Positions 1-5,240 are shown, counted from the first letter of the stretch. The stretch: DNA of 5,240 bases from an uncultured Prevotellaceae bacterium (GCA_946406585.1 CAMJLI010000150.1:1-5240), one strand, 5' to 3'. The notes: generated by a model not told the origin, from the sequence alone. Program-made: numbers and translations.

Positions 1-135
1 GGAGCAACAGCTGAGTTCCGAGACATCTGCAACTACTGGGGCGCAGAGAACATGGGCGCTGTCACCGCCAAGATAGACGAGCAGAAGACAGAGGAAACCA
101 AGCAGAAAGTAATTGCCTTGGCCGGCAAGCTGTAG
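1..135 (+). CDS. C-terminal fragment, possible flavodoxin-like NAD(P)H oxidoreductase
   Basis: Frame 1 is open from the left edge to a TAG at 133-135 and gives 44 residues, beginning GATAEFRDICNYWGAENMGA and ending in an amphipathic Lys/Glu-rich helix, ...VIALAGKL. The start and most of the protein lie outside the window. The pattern 'F-x-x-[IY]-C-x-Y-[WL]-G-x-E-N-x-G' followed by a closing helix resembles the C-terminus of flavodoxin-fold NAD(P)H-dependent oxidoreductases (flavodoxin_2 / FMN reductase type). This is recognition from memory on a short fragment, so the family call is weak; that it is a coding end is more secure. The gene converges on the AraC-family regulator and is followed by a hairpin at 179-199. 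A redox enzyme here would fit the rest of the locus. Confidence 0.55.
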   Translation, partial: GATAEFRDICNYWGAENMGAVTAKIDEQKTEETKQKVIALAGKL

Positions 136-178
136 TTTTTTGCATGAAAACGAGAGTAGAAGACAGCGCGCTATCATT

Positions 179-202
179 GGCAGCGGTTCTGCCGCTGCCT
201 TT
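179..202 (+). terminator. Hairpin between convergent genes, probable terminator
   Basis: An 8-bp perfect stem, GGCAGCGG (179-186) paired with CCGCTGCC (192-199), encloses a 5-nt loop and is followed on the plus strand by TTT, then CCC. It sits 43 nt after the stop of the left-edge gene and 35 nt beyond the stop of the convergent regulator. The T-tract is short on the plus side, and there is none on the minus side, where the bases after the stem are AATGATAG. It therefore most plausibly ends the left-edge transcript. The stem is directly visible; the terminator role is inferred from position. Confidence 0.5.
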
Positions 203-234
203 CCCTGCTCCCTCAGCACTCTCAGAAACTCCTG

Positions 235-1128
235 TCATTTCCCCAAGAACTCGCTGGGCGTGAGACCGGTCACCCGCTTGAAAAGGCGGGTGAAATGGTG
301 TGGATAATCGAATCCAAGCAGGCGCGAGGTCTCGCTGATGTTGTGTCCGTTCATCAGCAGGCTCTTGGCCTGGTTGATGATGTAATTGTGGATGTATCCT
401 ATGGCAGTGCCGCCAGTGGCCTTGTGGACGATGTCCCCAAAATAACGTGGGGAATATGCCAGTTCGGAGGCGCAGTAAGCGACGGTGGGCAGACCATGCG
501 ACAATTGCCTATTCTCACGGAAATATTGTTGCAGGAGGTTGTGAAATCTCTTCAGCAAGTCGTTGCCTCCCTTGTCCTCCTCAGAGATTTGGCGCAGGTA
601 GATGCGATTGCAATATTCCAGTATCAGGCGCAGGTAGCCCAGCAGGATGCTCCTGAGCGATGGCGAGTCTTCATGTCCAATCAACTCCTGTCGCATCTGG
701 GTGAGCATTTGGGTGATGCAGAGCCATTCTTCAGGCTCCATCCGCAGCGAGTCGGTGAAAAAATATGAAAAGAACTGATAGTGCTCTATCTTGCGTTCCA
801 AATCAGAGCCATGCAGCAATTCTGGCGACCACAAAAGCACCCATCCGCTGAGTGATATCCGTTCGCCATTGTCCTCCAATCCACCTATCTGCCCTGGCTC
901 TACGGCAATAATCGAGGCATCGCTAACCTGCAGCGTCTTCATGCCGTATGAGAGGATTTTGGGAAACTGGCGTTGGATGAAAAGCCCATACACACCATAG
1001 TTGTTCAGACTGTGGCGAAAAGGCTGCAGTTCGTCATAATGAATGATGCTCACCAATGGATGTAGCACGGGGGCATCAACAAACCTGGCATAGTCGTTGG
1101 GACTGTCAACTTTTAGAATATTCTTCAT
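235..1128 (-). CDS. AraC-family transcriptional regulator
   Basis: This is a 297-residue one-component DNA-binding regulator acting in the cytoplasm. The C-terminal ~100 residues form the AraC/XylS double helix-turn-helix: a first HTH at about 213-240 (LPTVAYCASELAYSPRYF...) and a second at about 262-295, with the family signature ISETSRLLGF, then HHFTRLFKRVTGLTPSEF. The N-terminal ~200 residues match the cupin-like sensory domain usual in Bacteroidetes AraC proteins of this length, but no ligand-binding residues can be assigned. The ATG at 1126-1128 is the only reasonable start, because the next Met is at residue 63. The gene is transcribed divergently from the YqhD-like dehydrogenase across 203 bp holding a 40-bp-spaced direct repeat. 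As with E. coli yqhC beside yqhD, it probably controls the divergent operon and perhaps itself. The family assignment is secure; the effector and targets are inferred. Confidence 0.93.
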   Translation of the reverse strand: MKNILKVDSPNDYARFVDAPVLHPLVSIIHYDELQPFRHSLNNYGVYGLFIQRQFPKILSYGMKTLQVSDASIIAVEPGQIGGLEDNGERISLSGWVLLWSPELLHGSDLERKIEHYQFFSYFFTDSLRMEPEEWLCITQMLTQMRQELIGHEDSPSLRSILLGYLRLILEYCNRIYLRQISEEDKGGNDLLKRFHNLLQQYFRENRQLSHGLPTVAYCASELAYSPRYFGDIVHKATGGTAIGYIHNYIINQAKSLLMNGHNISETSRLLGFDYPHHFTRLFKRVTGLTPSEFLGK

Positions 1129-1172
1129 AGTATTGGCAAAGGTACGATTATATTGACATATTTAGGAAAAAA

Positions 1173-1204
1173 CAAAGGTTTAATTTTGGAAAAACTGACA
1201 CAAA
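1173..1204 (-). promoter_or_regulatory. Candidate promoter for the AraC-family regulator
   Basis: Read on the minus strand, TTTG (1201-1204) is followed by a 20-bp spacer and then AACCTTTG (1173-1180). This fits the Bacteroidetes layout of a -33 TTTG and -7 TAnnTTTG except for one base in the -7 box. It would give a leader of roughly 35-40 nt before the ATG at 1128. The -33 box overlaps the left copy of the direct repeat (1202-1217), so a protein bound there could repress this promoter. A second minus-strand box, TACCTTTG at 1137-1144, matches the -7 consensus better but lies only 8 nt from the ATG. Assigned by motif only. Confidence 0.4.
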
Positions 1205-1217
1205 ATGGTATATAATC
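1202..1217 (+). repeat. Direct repeat copy 1, candidate AraC-type operator half-site
   Basis: AAAATGGTATATAATC matches the sequence at 1242-1257 in 13 of 16 positions, sharing an uninterrupted TGGTATA core. The copies start exactly 40 bp apart, close to four helical turns, so they would face the same side of the DNA. AraC-family proteins typically bind directly repeated half-sites. This copy overlaps the -33 box proposed for the regulator's own promoter. The repeat is directly visible; the operator role is inference. Confidence 0.5.
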
Positions 1218-1241
1218 CATAAAAAACGTGCAAATTCTGCG

Positions 1242-1257
1242 AAATTGGTATACACTC
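1242..1257 (+). repeat. Direct repeat copy 2, candidate AraC-type operator half-site
   Basis: AAATTGGTATACACTC is the second copy of the repeat at 1202-1217, with differences at three positions. It lies about 37 bp upstream of the -7 box of the dehydrogenase operon, a place from which an activator could contact RNA polymerase. That promoter has no good -33 element, which fits activator dependence. Operator function is inferred from geometry and from the neighbouring regulator. Confidence 0.5.
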
Positions 1258-1294
1258 AGCCAATATGTGTAATGCCCAAAATTATTATTGTTCG

Positions 1295-1302
1295 TACCTT
1301 TG
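1295..1302 (+). promoter_or_regulatory. -7 promoter box of the dehydrogenase operon
   Basis: TACCTTTG is an exact match to the Bacteroidetes TAnnTTTG -7 consensus. Transcription would begin near 1306-1309, leaving a short A-rich leader of about 25 nt before the ATG at 1332. No TTTG or TTG stands at the expected 19-21 bp upstream (about 1270-1276 reads TAATG), so the promoter appears weak on its own. Its position shows that the upstream TTG at 1245 cannot be the translation start if this is the main promoter. Confidence 0.6.
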
Positions 1303-1331
1303 CAAGCAGAAAACTTAAAAACGAAAACAAT

Positions 1332-2498
1332 ATGTTAGGCAACTTTACATTCCACAATCCCACCAAACTGCATTTCGGTGAGGATGCACTGAGCAAACTG
1401 AGTGAAGAACTGAAGAATTACGGCCCCAAGGTGATGCTCTGCTACGGCGGCGGCAGCATCAAGCGCAACGGCATCTACGACCAAGTGATGGCAGAGTTGA
1501 AGAAAGCTGGTTGCGAGGTGGTGGAGATGGCAGGCGTGATGCCGAACCCCACCATCGAGAAAGTGCTGGAGGGAGCTCATCTGGCACGTCGCGAGGAGGT
1601 GGACTTCATCCTCGGAGTTGGTGGTGGCTCAACCATCGACTACTGCAAGGCTGTGGCAGGAAGCGCATGGTACGACGGAGACCCCTGGGAATATTACTTC
1701 AAGAACTGGCAGCCGATGACCTGCCGCTGGATTCCCGTGGGCTGCGTGCTCACGATGGCTGGTACAGGTTCTGAGATGGACAGCTGTTCGGTAATCTCAA
1801 GTCACTCGGAGAACCGCAAGATGTTCTACAACTTCCGCAACCCCGACTTCTCCATCCTCAATCCTCGCTTCACCTTCACCGTGCCCAAATATCAGATGGT
1901 GGCTGGCATCTATGACATCATGAGCCACATCCTGGAGCAATATCTCTCTGGTACGGACGACAACACGAGCGACTACATCGCCGAGGGACTGATGCGCTCG
2001 CTCATCGTTAGTTCGCGCAAGGCTCTGGTGAATGCAGAGGACTACGAGGCACGCTCCAACATCATGTGGACAGCCACATGGGCACTTAACACCCTCATCG
2101 ACAGAGGCAAGGCCACCGACTGGATGGTACACATGCTGGGGCAGGCCGTAGCCGCTTTCACCGATGCCACCCACGGCCACACCCTCGCAGCTGTCAGCGG
2201 AGCCTACTACCGTCTGCTCATCAGCAAGTCACCCGATGCCGTGCAAAAATTCAAGCGCCTGGCCATGAGTGTATGGGGCGTCTGCCCTGATGGCAAGACC
2301 GACGAGCAAGTTGCCATGGAAGGTCTGGAGACCATGGAGCAGTGGATGCGCGAGCTGGGACTTGCGATGAACATCACCGACTGCGGTGCCAAGCCAGAGC
2401 TGATAGAAGGCATGGCTGATGCCTGCCCCATCTGCCAAGGCGGATACTACATTCTGAATCGTGACGAAGTGGTGCAAGTCTTGAAAGACAGTCTATAG
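1332..2498 (+). CDS. YqhD-type iron-containing alcohol/aldehyde dehydrogenase
   Basis: This 388-residue cytoplasmic NAD(P)H-dependent dehydrogenase belongs to the group III (iron-containing) family, closest in pattern to YqhD/BdhA. Family members reduce aldehydes to alcohols. The N-terminal nucleotide-binding half has YGGGSIKRNGIYDQV at 38-52, GVGGGSTIDYCKA at 95-107 and MAGTGSEMD at 142-150. The metal ligands fall where YqhD has them: Asp195 and His199 (AGIYDIMSHILEQY), His267 (DWMVHMLGQ) and His281 (THGHTLA, with His283 adjacent). The length matches YqhD at about 387 residues. I chose the ATG at 1332 because the family begins with 'M-x-x-F-x-[FY]-x-N-P-T-K' and a -7 box lies between it and the longer TTG start at 1245. 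It is the first gene of the operon and ends 3 nt before the next. The Gly-rich GGGS loop suggests NADPH preference by analogy with YqhD; the actual substrate is unknown. Confidence 0.94.
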   Translation: MLGNFTFHNPTKLHFGEDALSKLSEELKNYGPKVMLCYGGGSIKRNGIYDQVMAELKKAGCEVVEMAGVMPNPTIEKVLEGAHLARREEVDFILGVGGGSTIDYCKAVAGSAWYDGDPWEYYFKNWQPMTCRWIPVGCVLTMAGTGSEMDSCSVISSHSENRKMFYNFRNPDFSILNPRFTFTVPKYQMVAGIYDIMSHILEQYLSGTDDNTSDYIAEGLMRSLIVSSRKALVNAEDYEARSNIMWTATWALNTLIDRGKATDWMVHMLGQAVAAFTDATHGHTLAAVSGAYYRLLISKSPDAVQKFKRLAMSVWGVCPDGKTDEQVAMEGLETMEQWMRELGLAMNITDCGAKPELIEGMADACPICQGGYYILNRDEVVQVLKDSL

Positions 2499-2501
2499 GA
2501 T

Positions 2502-3608
2502 ATGAAACAATTTCTCATGTTTTTAGCAGCTATGCTGCTGAGTTGCAGTTCATCGGACAACGACGTAAAAGCAGAGGTGTCCGTCAATGCGGGAAAGACA
2601 CTGGTGGTGTACTATAGCTATACAGGCAACTGCCGCGATATAGTGAATGCCCTAACACAACAGATTCTAGCTGACGTGCTGGAGATCCTGCCCGCCGAAA
2701 AGGGACTGAAATACGAAGCCAATGGCTATGCCTTGGGAACCCAGTTGCTGAATGCCATCAAGGCCAATCCCAACGATGCCAGCAGCTACCCCGCCATCGA
2801 CCCTGTGACAACCTCGCCCAGCGACTACCAGAACATCATCATCGTCACACCATTGTGGTGGAGCCAGATGGCAGCCATCATGCAAACCTACCTGTTCAAC
2901 TATGGCCACCTGATGGCGGAGAAGAACATCAGCATGATTGTGTCGAGTGCCAGCAGCGGCATCAGCGGAGTTGTGACAGACTGCAAACGGCTCGTTCCCA
3001 ATGCCGTGTGGATGGGCAACGCATTGTGGATAAACAACTCAAACCGCAAAAACACCGCCTCGCTGGTGCAGGACTGGCTCAAGACACTTAATTTCGCCGA
3101 AGACAAGACAGCCATGAATAAAATGAACATCACCATTGACGGACAAACAAAGAGCGTGACCCTTGTGGACAATGCCGCAACACGAGAATTGGTTGAAAGG
3201 TTGCAGAAGGCACCCGTCACCGTGACGCTCAACAGCAGCGGTGGATTTGAAATATGGGGCGCATTAGGCTTCTCGTTACCCACAAGCGACCAACAAATGA
3301 CAGCACAACCTGGCGATGTCATCCTCTACAACGGAAGCAACATCTGTATGTTCTACGGCAGCAACTCATGGAGCTACACCCGCTTGGGAAAGTTTGACGG
3401 CTTGTCGGAGAGCGAGTTGCGCTCTTTCCTGAAAGCCGGCAATAGCAACATCAGCGTCACTTTGTCGCTCTCACAGGGCACAACTGCCATAAATGAGATA
3501 CATGGCACAACCGACAAGGACGCATACTACTCGCTGAATGGACAGAGGGTTGCAAATCCATCACACGGCATTTACATCAAGAATGGCAGCAAGGTCGTGA
3601 TCAATTGA
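2502..3608 (+). CDS. Predicted flavodoxin-like lipoprotein with cyclophilin-like domain
   Basis: This 368-residue protein combines four parts. Residues 1-15 are a lipoprotein signal (MKQFLMFLAAMLLSC, lipobox Cys15), followed by SSSDND, which resembles the Ser/Asp-rich surface-export signal of Bacteroidetes lipoproteins. Residues about 32-200 are flavodoxin-like, with the FMN phosphate loop SYTGN (39-43) and the PLWW segment (117-120) typical of the flavodoxin_4 group. Residues about 207-324 match the cyclophilin-like fold family linked to such flavodoxins (MNITIDG..., QPGDVILYNGSNICMFYG, SYTRLG). Residues about 328-368 form a tail with YYSLNGQRV and GIYIKNG, like the C-terminal extensions of many Prevotella proteins. 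The start lies 3 nt after the dehydrogenase stop, implying translational coupling. A flavodoxin usually works in the cytoplasm, so predicted export is odd; whether it carries FMN cannot be told here. Domain calls are from pattern recognition. Confidence 0.88.
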   Translation: MKQFLMFLAAMLLSCSSSDNDVKAEVSVNAGKTLVVYYSYTGNCRDIVNALTQQILADVLEILPAEKGLKYEANGYALGTQLLNAIKANPNDASSYPAIDPVTTSPSDYQNIIIVTPLWWSQMAAIMQTYLFNYGHLMAEKNISMIVSSASSGISGVVTDCKRLVPNAVWMGNALWINNSNRKNTASLVQDWLKTLNFAEDKTAMNKMNITIDGQTKSVTLVDNAATRELVERLQKAPVTVTLNSSGGFEIWGALGFSLPTSDQQMTAQPGDVILYNGSNICMFYGSNSWSYTRLGKFDGLSESELRSFLKAGNSNISVTLSLSQGTTAINEIHGTTDKDAYYSLNGQRVANPSHGIYIKNGSKVVIN

Positions 3609-3622
3609 AAAAGTTCAAGAAG

Positions 3623-3703
3623 ATGACAGATTACAACATCAAGGGCTATTATTGTTCCCATGGTGTAAGGCTCAACTTATTTTCAGAAAGCAGATTTATA
3701 TGA
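3623..3703 (+). CDS. Possible 26-residue ORF overlapping the next start
   Basis: An ATG at 3623 opens a 26-codon frame (MTDYNIKGYYCSHGVRLNLF, then SESRFI) whose TGA at 3701-3703 overlaps the ATG of the CMD-cupin gene as ATGA. It fills almost all of the 91-nt gap inside the operon. The overlap geometry is typical of translational coupling, so it could be a leader ORF or a decayed remnant of a lost gene. The peptide matches no family I recognise. An open frame this short arises easily by chance. Confidence 0.2.
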   Translation: MTDYNIKGYYCSHGVRLNLFSESRFI

Positions 3704-4791
3704 AAAAAACAATTTTAATGCTGGCGGCACTCTTCATGATGACGCTGCAAATAAAAGGACAGGATATGGCATTGACAACTAAACAACAGGCACTCGTGGC
3801 AATAGCTGCCAACGAGGCAAAGGGAAACATAGAAGGACTGAAAACAGCTCTAAACGAAGGATTAGGACAGGGCCTGACTGTGAGCGAGGCCAAGGAGGCG
3901 CTGGCGCAACTCTATGCCTACACGGGATTTCCACGTTCGCTGAATGCTCTGGGCGCGTTGCAGCAGGTAATCAAGGAGCGCAAAGATGCTGGACTACGTG
4001 TGGAAGAAGGCCGCGAGGCCGACCCACTGCCAAAGGACTATGATGCGCTGAAACAGGGAACTGAAGTTCAGACAAAGTTGGTGGGCGGCAAGCCTTTCAC
4101 CTACACCTTCGCACCCCAAACCGACTACTATCTGAAAGCTCATCTCTTTGGCGACATCTTCGCACGCAACAATCTTTCATTTGCTGACCGCGAGGTGGTG
4201 ACAGTGAGTGCCATCTCTGCCCTGCCTGGCTGCGAGCCACAACTGCAAGCACATGTGTCCGGGGCAAGGAACATGGGTGTCAGCGACGAGGCTCTCAAGG
4301 AAATGCCTGCCCTGCTGGAAACAAAGATTGGGGCTTCTGAAGCCGAACGGCTTCGTGGTGCCCTGGCTGCTGTTTTCGGTGAGAACCATACTCCTGTTCA
4401 GATGGTTGATTTCTCCGTGTGGCCGAAAGGAGAACCCAATACAGCGTACGCCAAGTATTTCACGGGCAACAGCTACCTTGCTCCCATGGAGGGCGGCATG
4501 GCAAATGTCACCTTCGAGCCTCGCTGCCGCAACAACTGGCACATACACCACAAGCAAGTGCAGGTGCTGATATGTGTTTCTGGACGTGGCTGGTATCAAG
4601 AGTGGGGCAAGGAGGCCATCGAAATGACTCCCGGCACCATCATCGCCATACCAGCCGAAGCCAAGCATTGGCATGGAGCGGCAAAAGACTCATGGTTCCA
4701 GCATCTTACATACCACAAGGATGTGCAAGAAGGAGCCAGCAATGAGTGGTTGGAGCCAGTTTCTGATGAAATATACAATAAACTAAGATAA
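3700..4791 (+). CDS. Exported carboxymuconolactone decarboxylase-like/cupin fusion protein
   Basis: This is a 363-residue protein. Residues 1-20 are a Sec signal peptide (MKKTILMLAALFMMTLQIKG), probably cleaved before Gln21 as is common in Bacteroidetes. A first CMD-like domain spans about 25-95 (AQLYAYTGFPRSLNALGAL) and a second about 145-225 (FADREVVTVSAISALPGCEP, then HVSGARNMGVS). Neither has the CxxC of AhpD peroxidases. The C-terminal domain at about 255-345 is a cupin with HIHHKQVQ (His281, His283, Gln288) and AKHWHGA (His323, His325), plus His335. Gln in place of the usual cupin Glu recalls the three-His/one-Gln metal site of the Granulicella manganese hydroxynitrile lyase, and KHWHGA is shared with that group. 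I preferred the ATG at 3700 over an in-frame TTG at 3652 because it directly starts the signal peptide. The gene is probably the last of the operon. The family call is strong; the reaction is unknown. Confidence 0.9.
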   Translation: MKKTILMLAALFMMTLQIKGQDMALTTKQQALVAIAANEAKGNIEGLKTALNEGLGQGLTVSEAKEALAQLYAYTGFPRSLNALGALQQVIKERKDAGLRVEEGREADPLPKDYDALKQGTEVQTKLVGGKPFTYTFAPQTDYYLKAHLFGDIFARNNLSFADREVVTVSAISALPGCEPQLQAHVSGARNMGVSDEALKEMPALLETKIGASEAERLRGALAAVFGENHTPVQMVDFSVWPKGEPNTAYAKYFTGNSYLAPMEGGMANVTFEPRCRNNWHIHHKQVQVLICVSGRGWYQEWGKEAIEMTPGTIIAIPAEAKHWHGAAKDSWFQHLTYHKDVQEGASNEWLEPVSDEIYNKLR

Positions 4792-4833
4792 ATAGGGGTT
4801 TTATTATTAAGTGATGGTGTTTTGTGAAATACC

Positions 4834-4889
4834 ACGTCCCCATCATGACCTTCCTTCATCCCTCAAGGAAGTGTCAAGGATGGGGACGT
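4834..4889. repeat. Long imperfect inverted repeat (hairpin)
   Basis: The outer arms ACGTCCCCATC (4834-4844) and GATGGGGACGT (4879-4889) are perfect 11-bp complements. Inside them, TGAC (4846-4849) pairs with GTCA (4873-4876), and CTTCCTT (4850-4856) pairs with AAGGAAG (4865-4871), leaving an 8-nt loop. In all there are 22 base pairs in 56 nt, with only small bulges. It starts 43 nt after the CMD-cupin stop and ends 42 nt before the hydrolase start. No clear T-tract follows on either strand, though the plus side continues into TTTCCCTTCTTT. It may end the operon, act in the 5' leader of the hydrolase, or be a palindromic repeat unit of the REP type. Confidence 0.75.
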
Positions 4890-4931
4890 ACCCGTTTCCC
4901 TTCTTTGAGTGCACAAAAGAGGACAAATGAC

Positions 4932-5240
4932 ATGGAGAAAAGAATGAAAAAGATATTGTTTCTTCACGGCTTCTTCGCCAGCGGACAATGCATCCCTGCC
5001 TTGACCCTGCAAGAAGCATTCAAGGGAAAGGTGCTGGTGCTGACACCCGACCTCCCGATGCATCCTCGCAAGGCATTGGAACAAATAAAGAGCATATGCA
5101 GCAAGGAGAAGCCAGACCTGCTTGTGGGCAACAGTTGCGGCTCGTTCTATGCCCAAATGATTGCGCCCATTATAGGAACTCCTGCCTTGTTGGGCAATCC
5201 GCATTTCCAAATGACGGAATTCCTAAAGCCACGCATCGGC
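4932..5240 (+). CDS. YqiA/YcfP-like alpha/beta hydrolase, 5' part
   Basis: The frame is open from ATG 4932 to the right edge, giving 103 residues with no stop. The N-terminus, KKILFLHGFFASGQ, is the first beta strand and oxyanion-loop HG motif of alpha/beta hydrolases. GNSCGSFYA at 66-74 is the nucleophile elbow G-x-S-x-G with Ser68, and GNPHF follows the next strand, as in YqiA/YcfP-type small esterases. The catalytic acid and His lie beyond the window. The start is ambiguous: an ATG four codons on, at 4944, has GGAG six bases upstream and gives MKKILFLHGF, which fits the family's short N-terminus better. There is no signal peptide, so it is cytoplasmic. The long hairpin separates it from the upstream operon, so it may be transcribed independently. 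The substrate is unknown. Confidence 0.85.
   Translation, partial: MEKRMKKILFLHGFFASGQCIPALTLQEAFKGKVLVLTPDLPMHPRKALEQIKSICSKEKPDLLVGNSCGSFYAQMIAPIIGTPALLGNPHFQMTEFLKPRIG

Noticed and set aside
295..768. A 157-codon open frame on the plus strand antisense to the AraC gene
   Set aside because: It lies fully inside a clear AraC-family gene on the other strand, its translation has no recognisable domain, and it looks like a shadow of the real reading frame.
1181..1188. TAATTTTG on the plus strand as a second operon promoter
   Set aside because: It matches TAnnTTTG but would give a leader of about 140 nt, and the nearest upstream TTG is 25 bp away, outside the usual spacing. It lies in an AT-rich region where such matches are expected by chance.
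1797..2180. A 127-codon minus-strand frame inside the dehydrogenase gene
   Set aside because: It overlaps the metal-binding region of the YqhD-like enzyme, its His/Val-rich translation is typical of a reverse-frame shadow, and it has no promoter.
2900..3322. A 140-codon minus-strand frame inside the flavodoxin-like gene
   Set aside because: It covers the junction of the flavodoxin-like and cyclophilin-like domains and shows no independent family features.
4177..4674. A 165-codon minus-strand frame inside the CMD-cupin gene
   Set aside because: The sense strand encodes conserved CMD and cupin motifs here, and the antisense product is unrecognisable.
4834..4900. The long hairpin as a standard intrinsic terminator
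   Set aside because: Neither side is followed by a continuous T-tract, and the stem is unusually long and bulged, so I kept it as an inverted repeat with the role left open.
4863..5210. A 115-codon minus-strand frame over the hydrolase start and hairpin
   Set aside because: The opposite strand carries the HG and GNSCG motifs of an alpha/beta hydrolase, so this frame is a shadow.
1..5240. CRISPR array, tRNA, rRNA, insertion sequence or phage genes
   Set aside because: I saw no regularly spaced repeats, no tRNA cloverleaf or CCA-type end, no transposase or integrase motifs and no phage structural proteins.

Overview
The window looks like a chromosomal accessory locus from a member of the Bacteroidetes, most likely a Prevotella/Bacteroides-type gut or oral organism. 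The evidence is a TAnnTTTG-type -7 promoter element, A-rich leaders without strong Shine-Dalgarno sequences, a lipoprotein signal followed by a Ser/Asp-rich stretch, a signal peptide apparently cleaved before Gln, and a C-terminal tail of the 'YYSLNGQRV...GIYIKNG' kind common in Prevotella proteins. This taxonomic call is inference; no rRNA or other marker is present.

Layout from left to right. (1) The last 44 codons of a plus-strand gene, possibly a flavodoxin-like NAD(P)H oxidoreductase, end at 135 and are followed by a GC-rich hairpin between convergent genes. (2) A minus-strand AraC-family regulator occupies 235-1128. (3) A 203-bp AT-rich divergent intergenic region (1129-1331) carries candidate promoters in both directions and a 16-bp direct repeat whose copies lie exactly 40 bp apart. 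(4) Three plus-strand genes follow, apparently one operon: a YqhD-type iron-dependent alcohol/aldehyde dehydrogenase (1332-2498); a predicted lipoprotein joining a flavodoxin-like domain, a cyclophilin-like domain and a C-terminal tail (2502-3608, only 3 nt downstream); and a predicted exported protein with two carboxymuconolactone-decarboxylase-like domains and a cupin (3700-4791). (5) A long, near-perfect hairpin lies at 4834-4889. (6) The 5' part of a YqiA/YcfP-like alpha/beta hydrolase runs off the right edge.

The divergent AraC regulator and YqhD-like dehydrogenase recall the E. coli yqhC-yqhD pair, where an AraC-type activator responding to reactive aldehydes drives an NADPH-dependent aldehyde reductase. 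By analogy, this locus may be an electrophile- or aldehyde-responsive unit. The unusual part is that the cytoplasmic dehydrogenase is co-transcribed with two proteins predicted to leave the cytoplasm, one flavodoxin-like and one CMD-cupin. The joint function of these parts is inference; no substrate can be read from the sequence.
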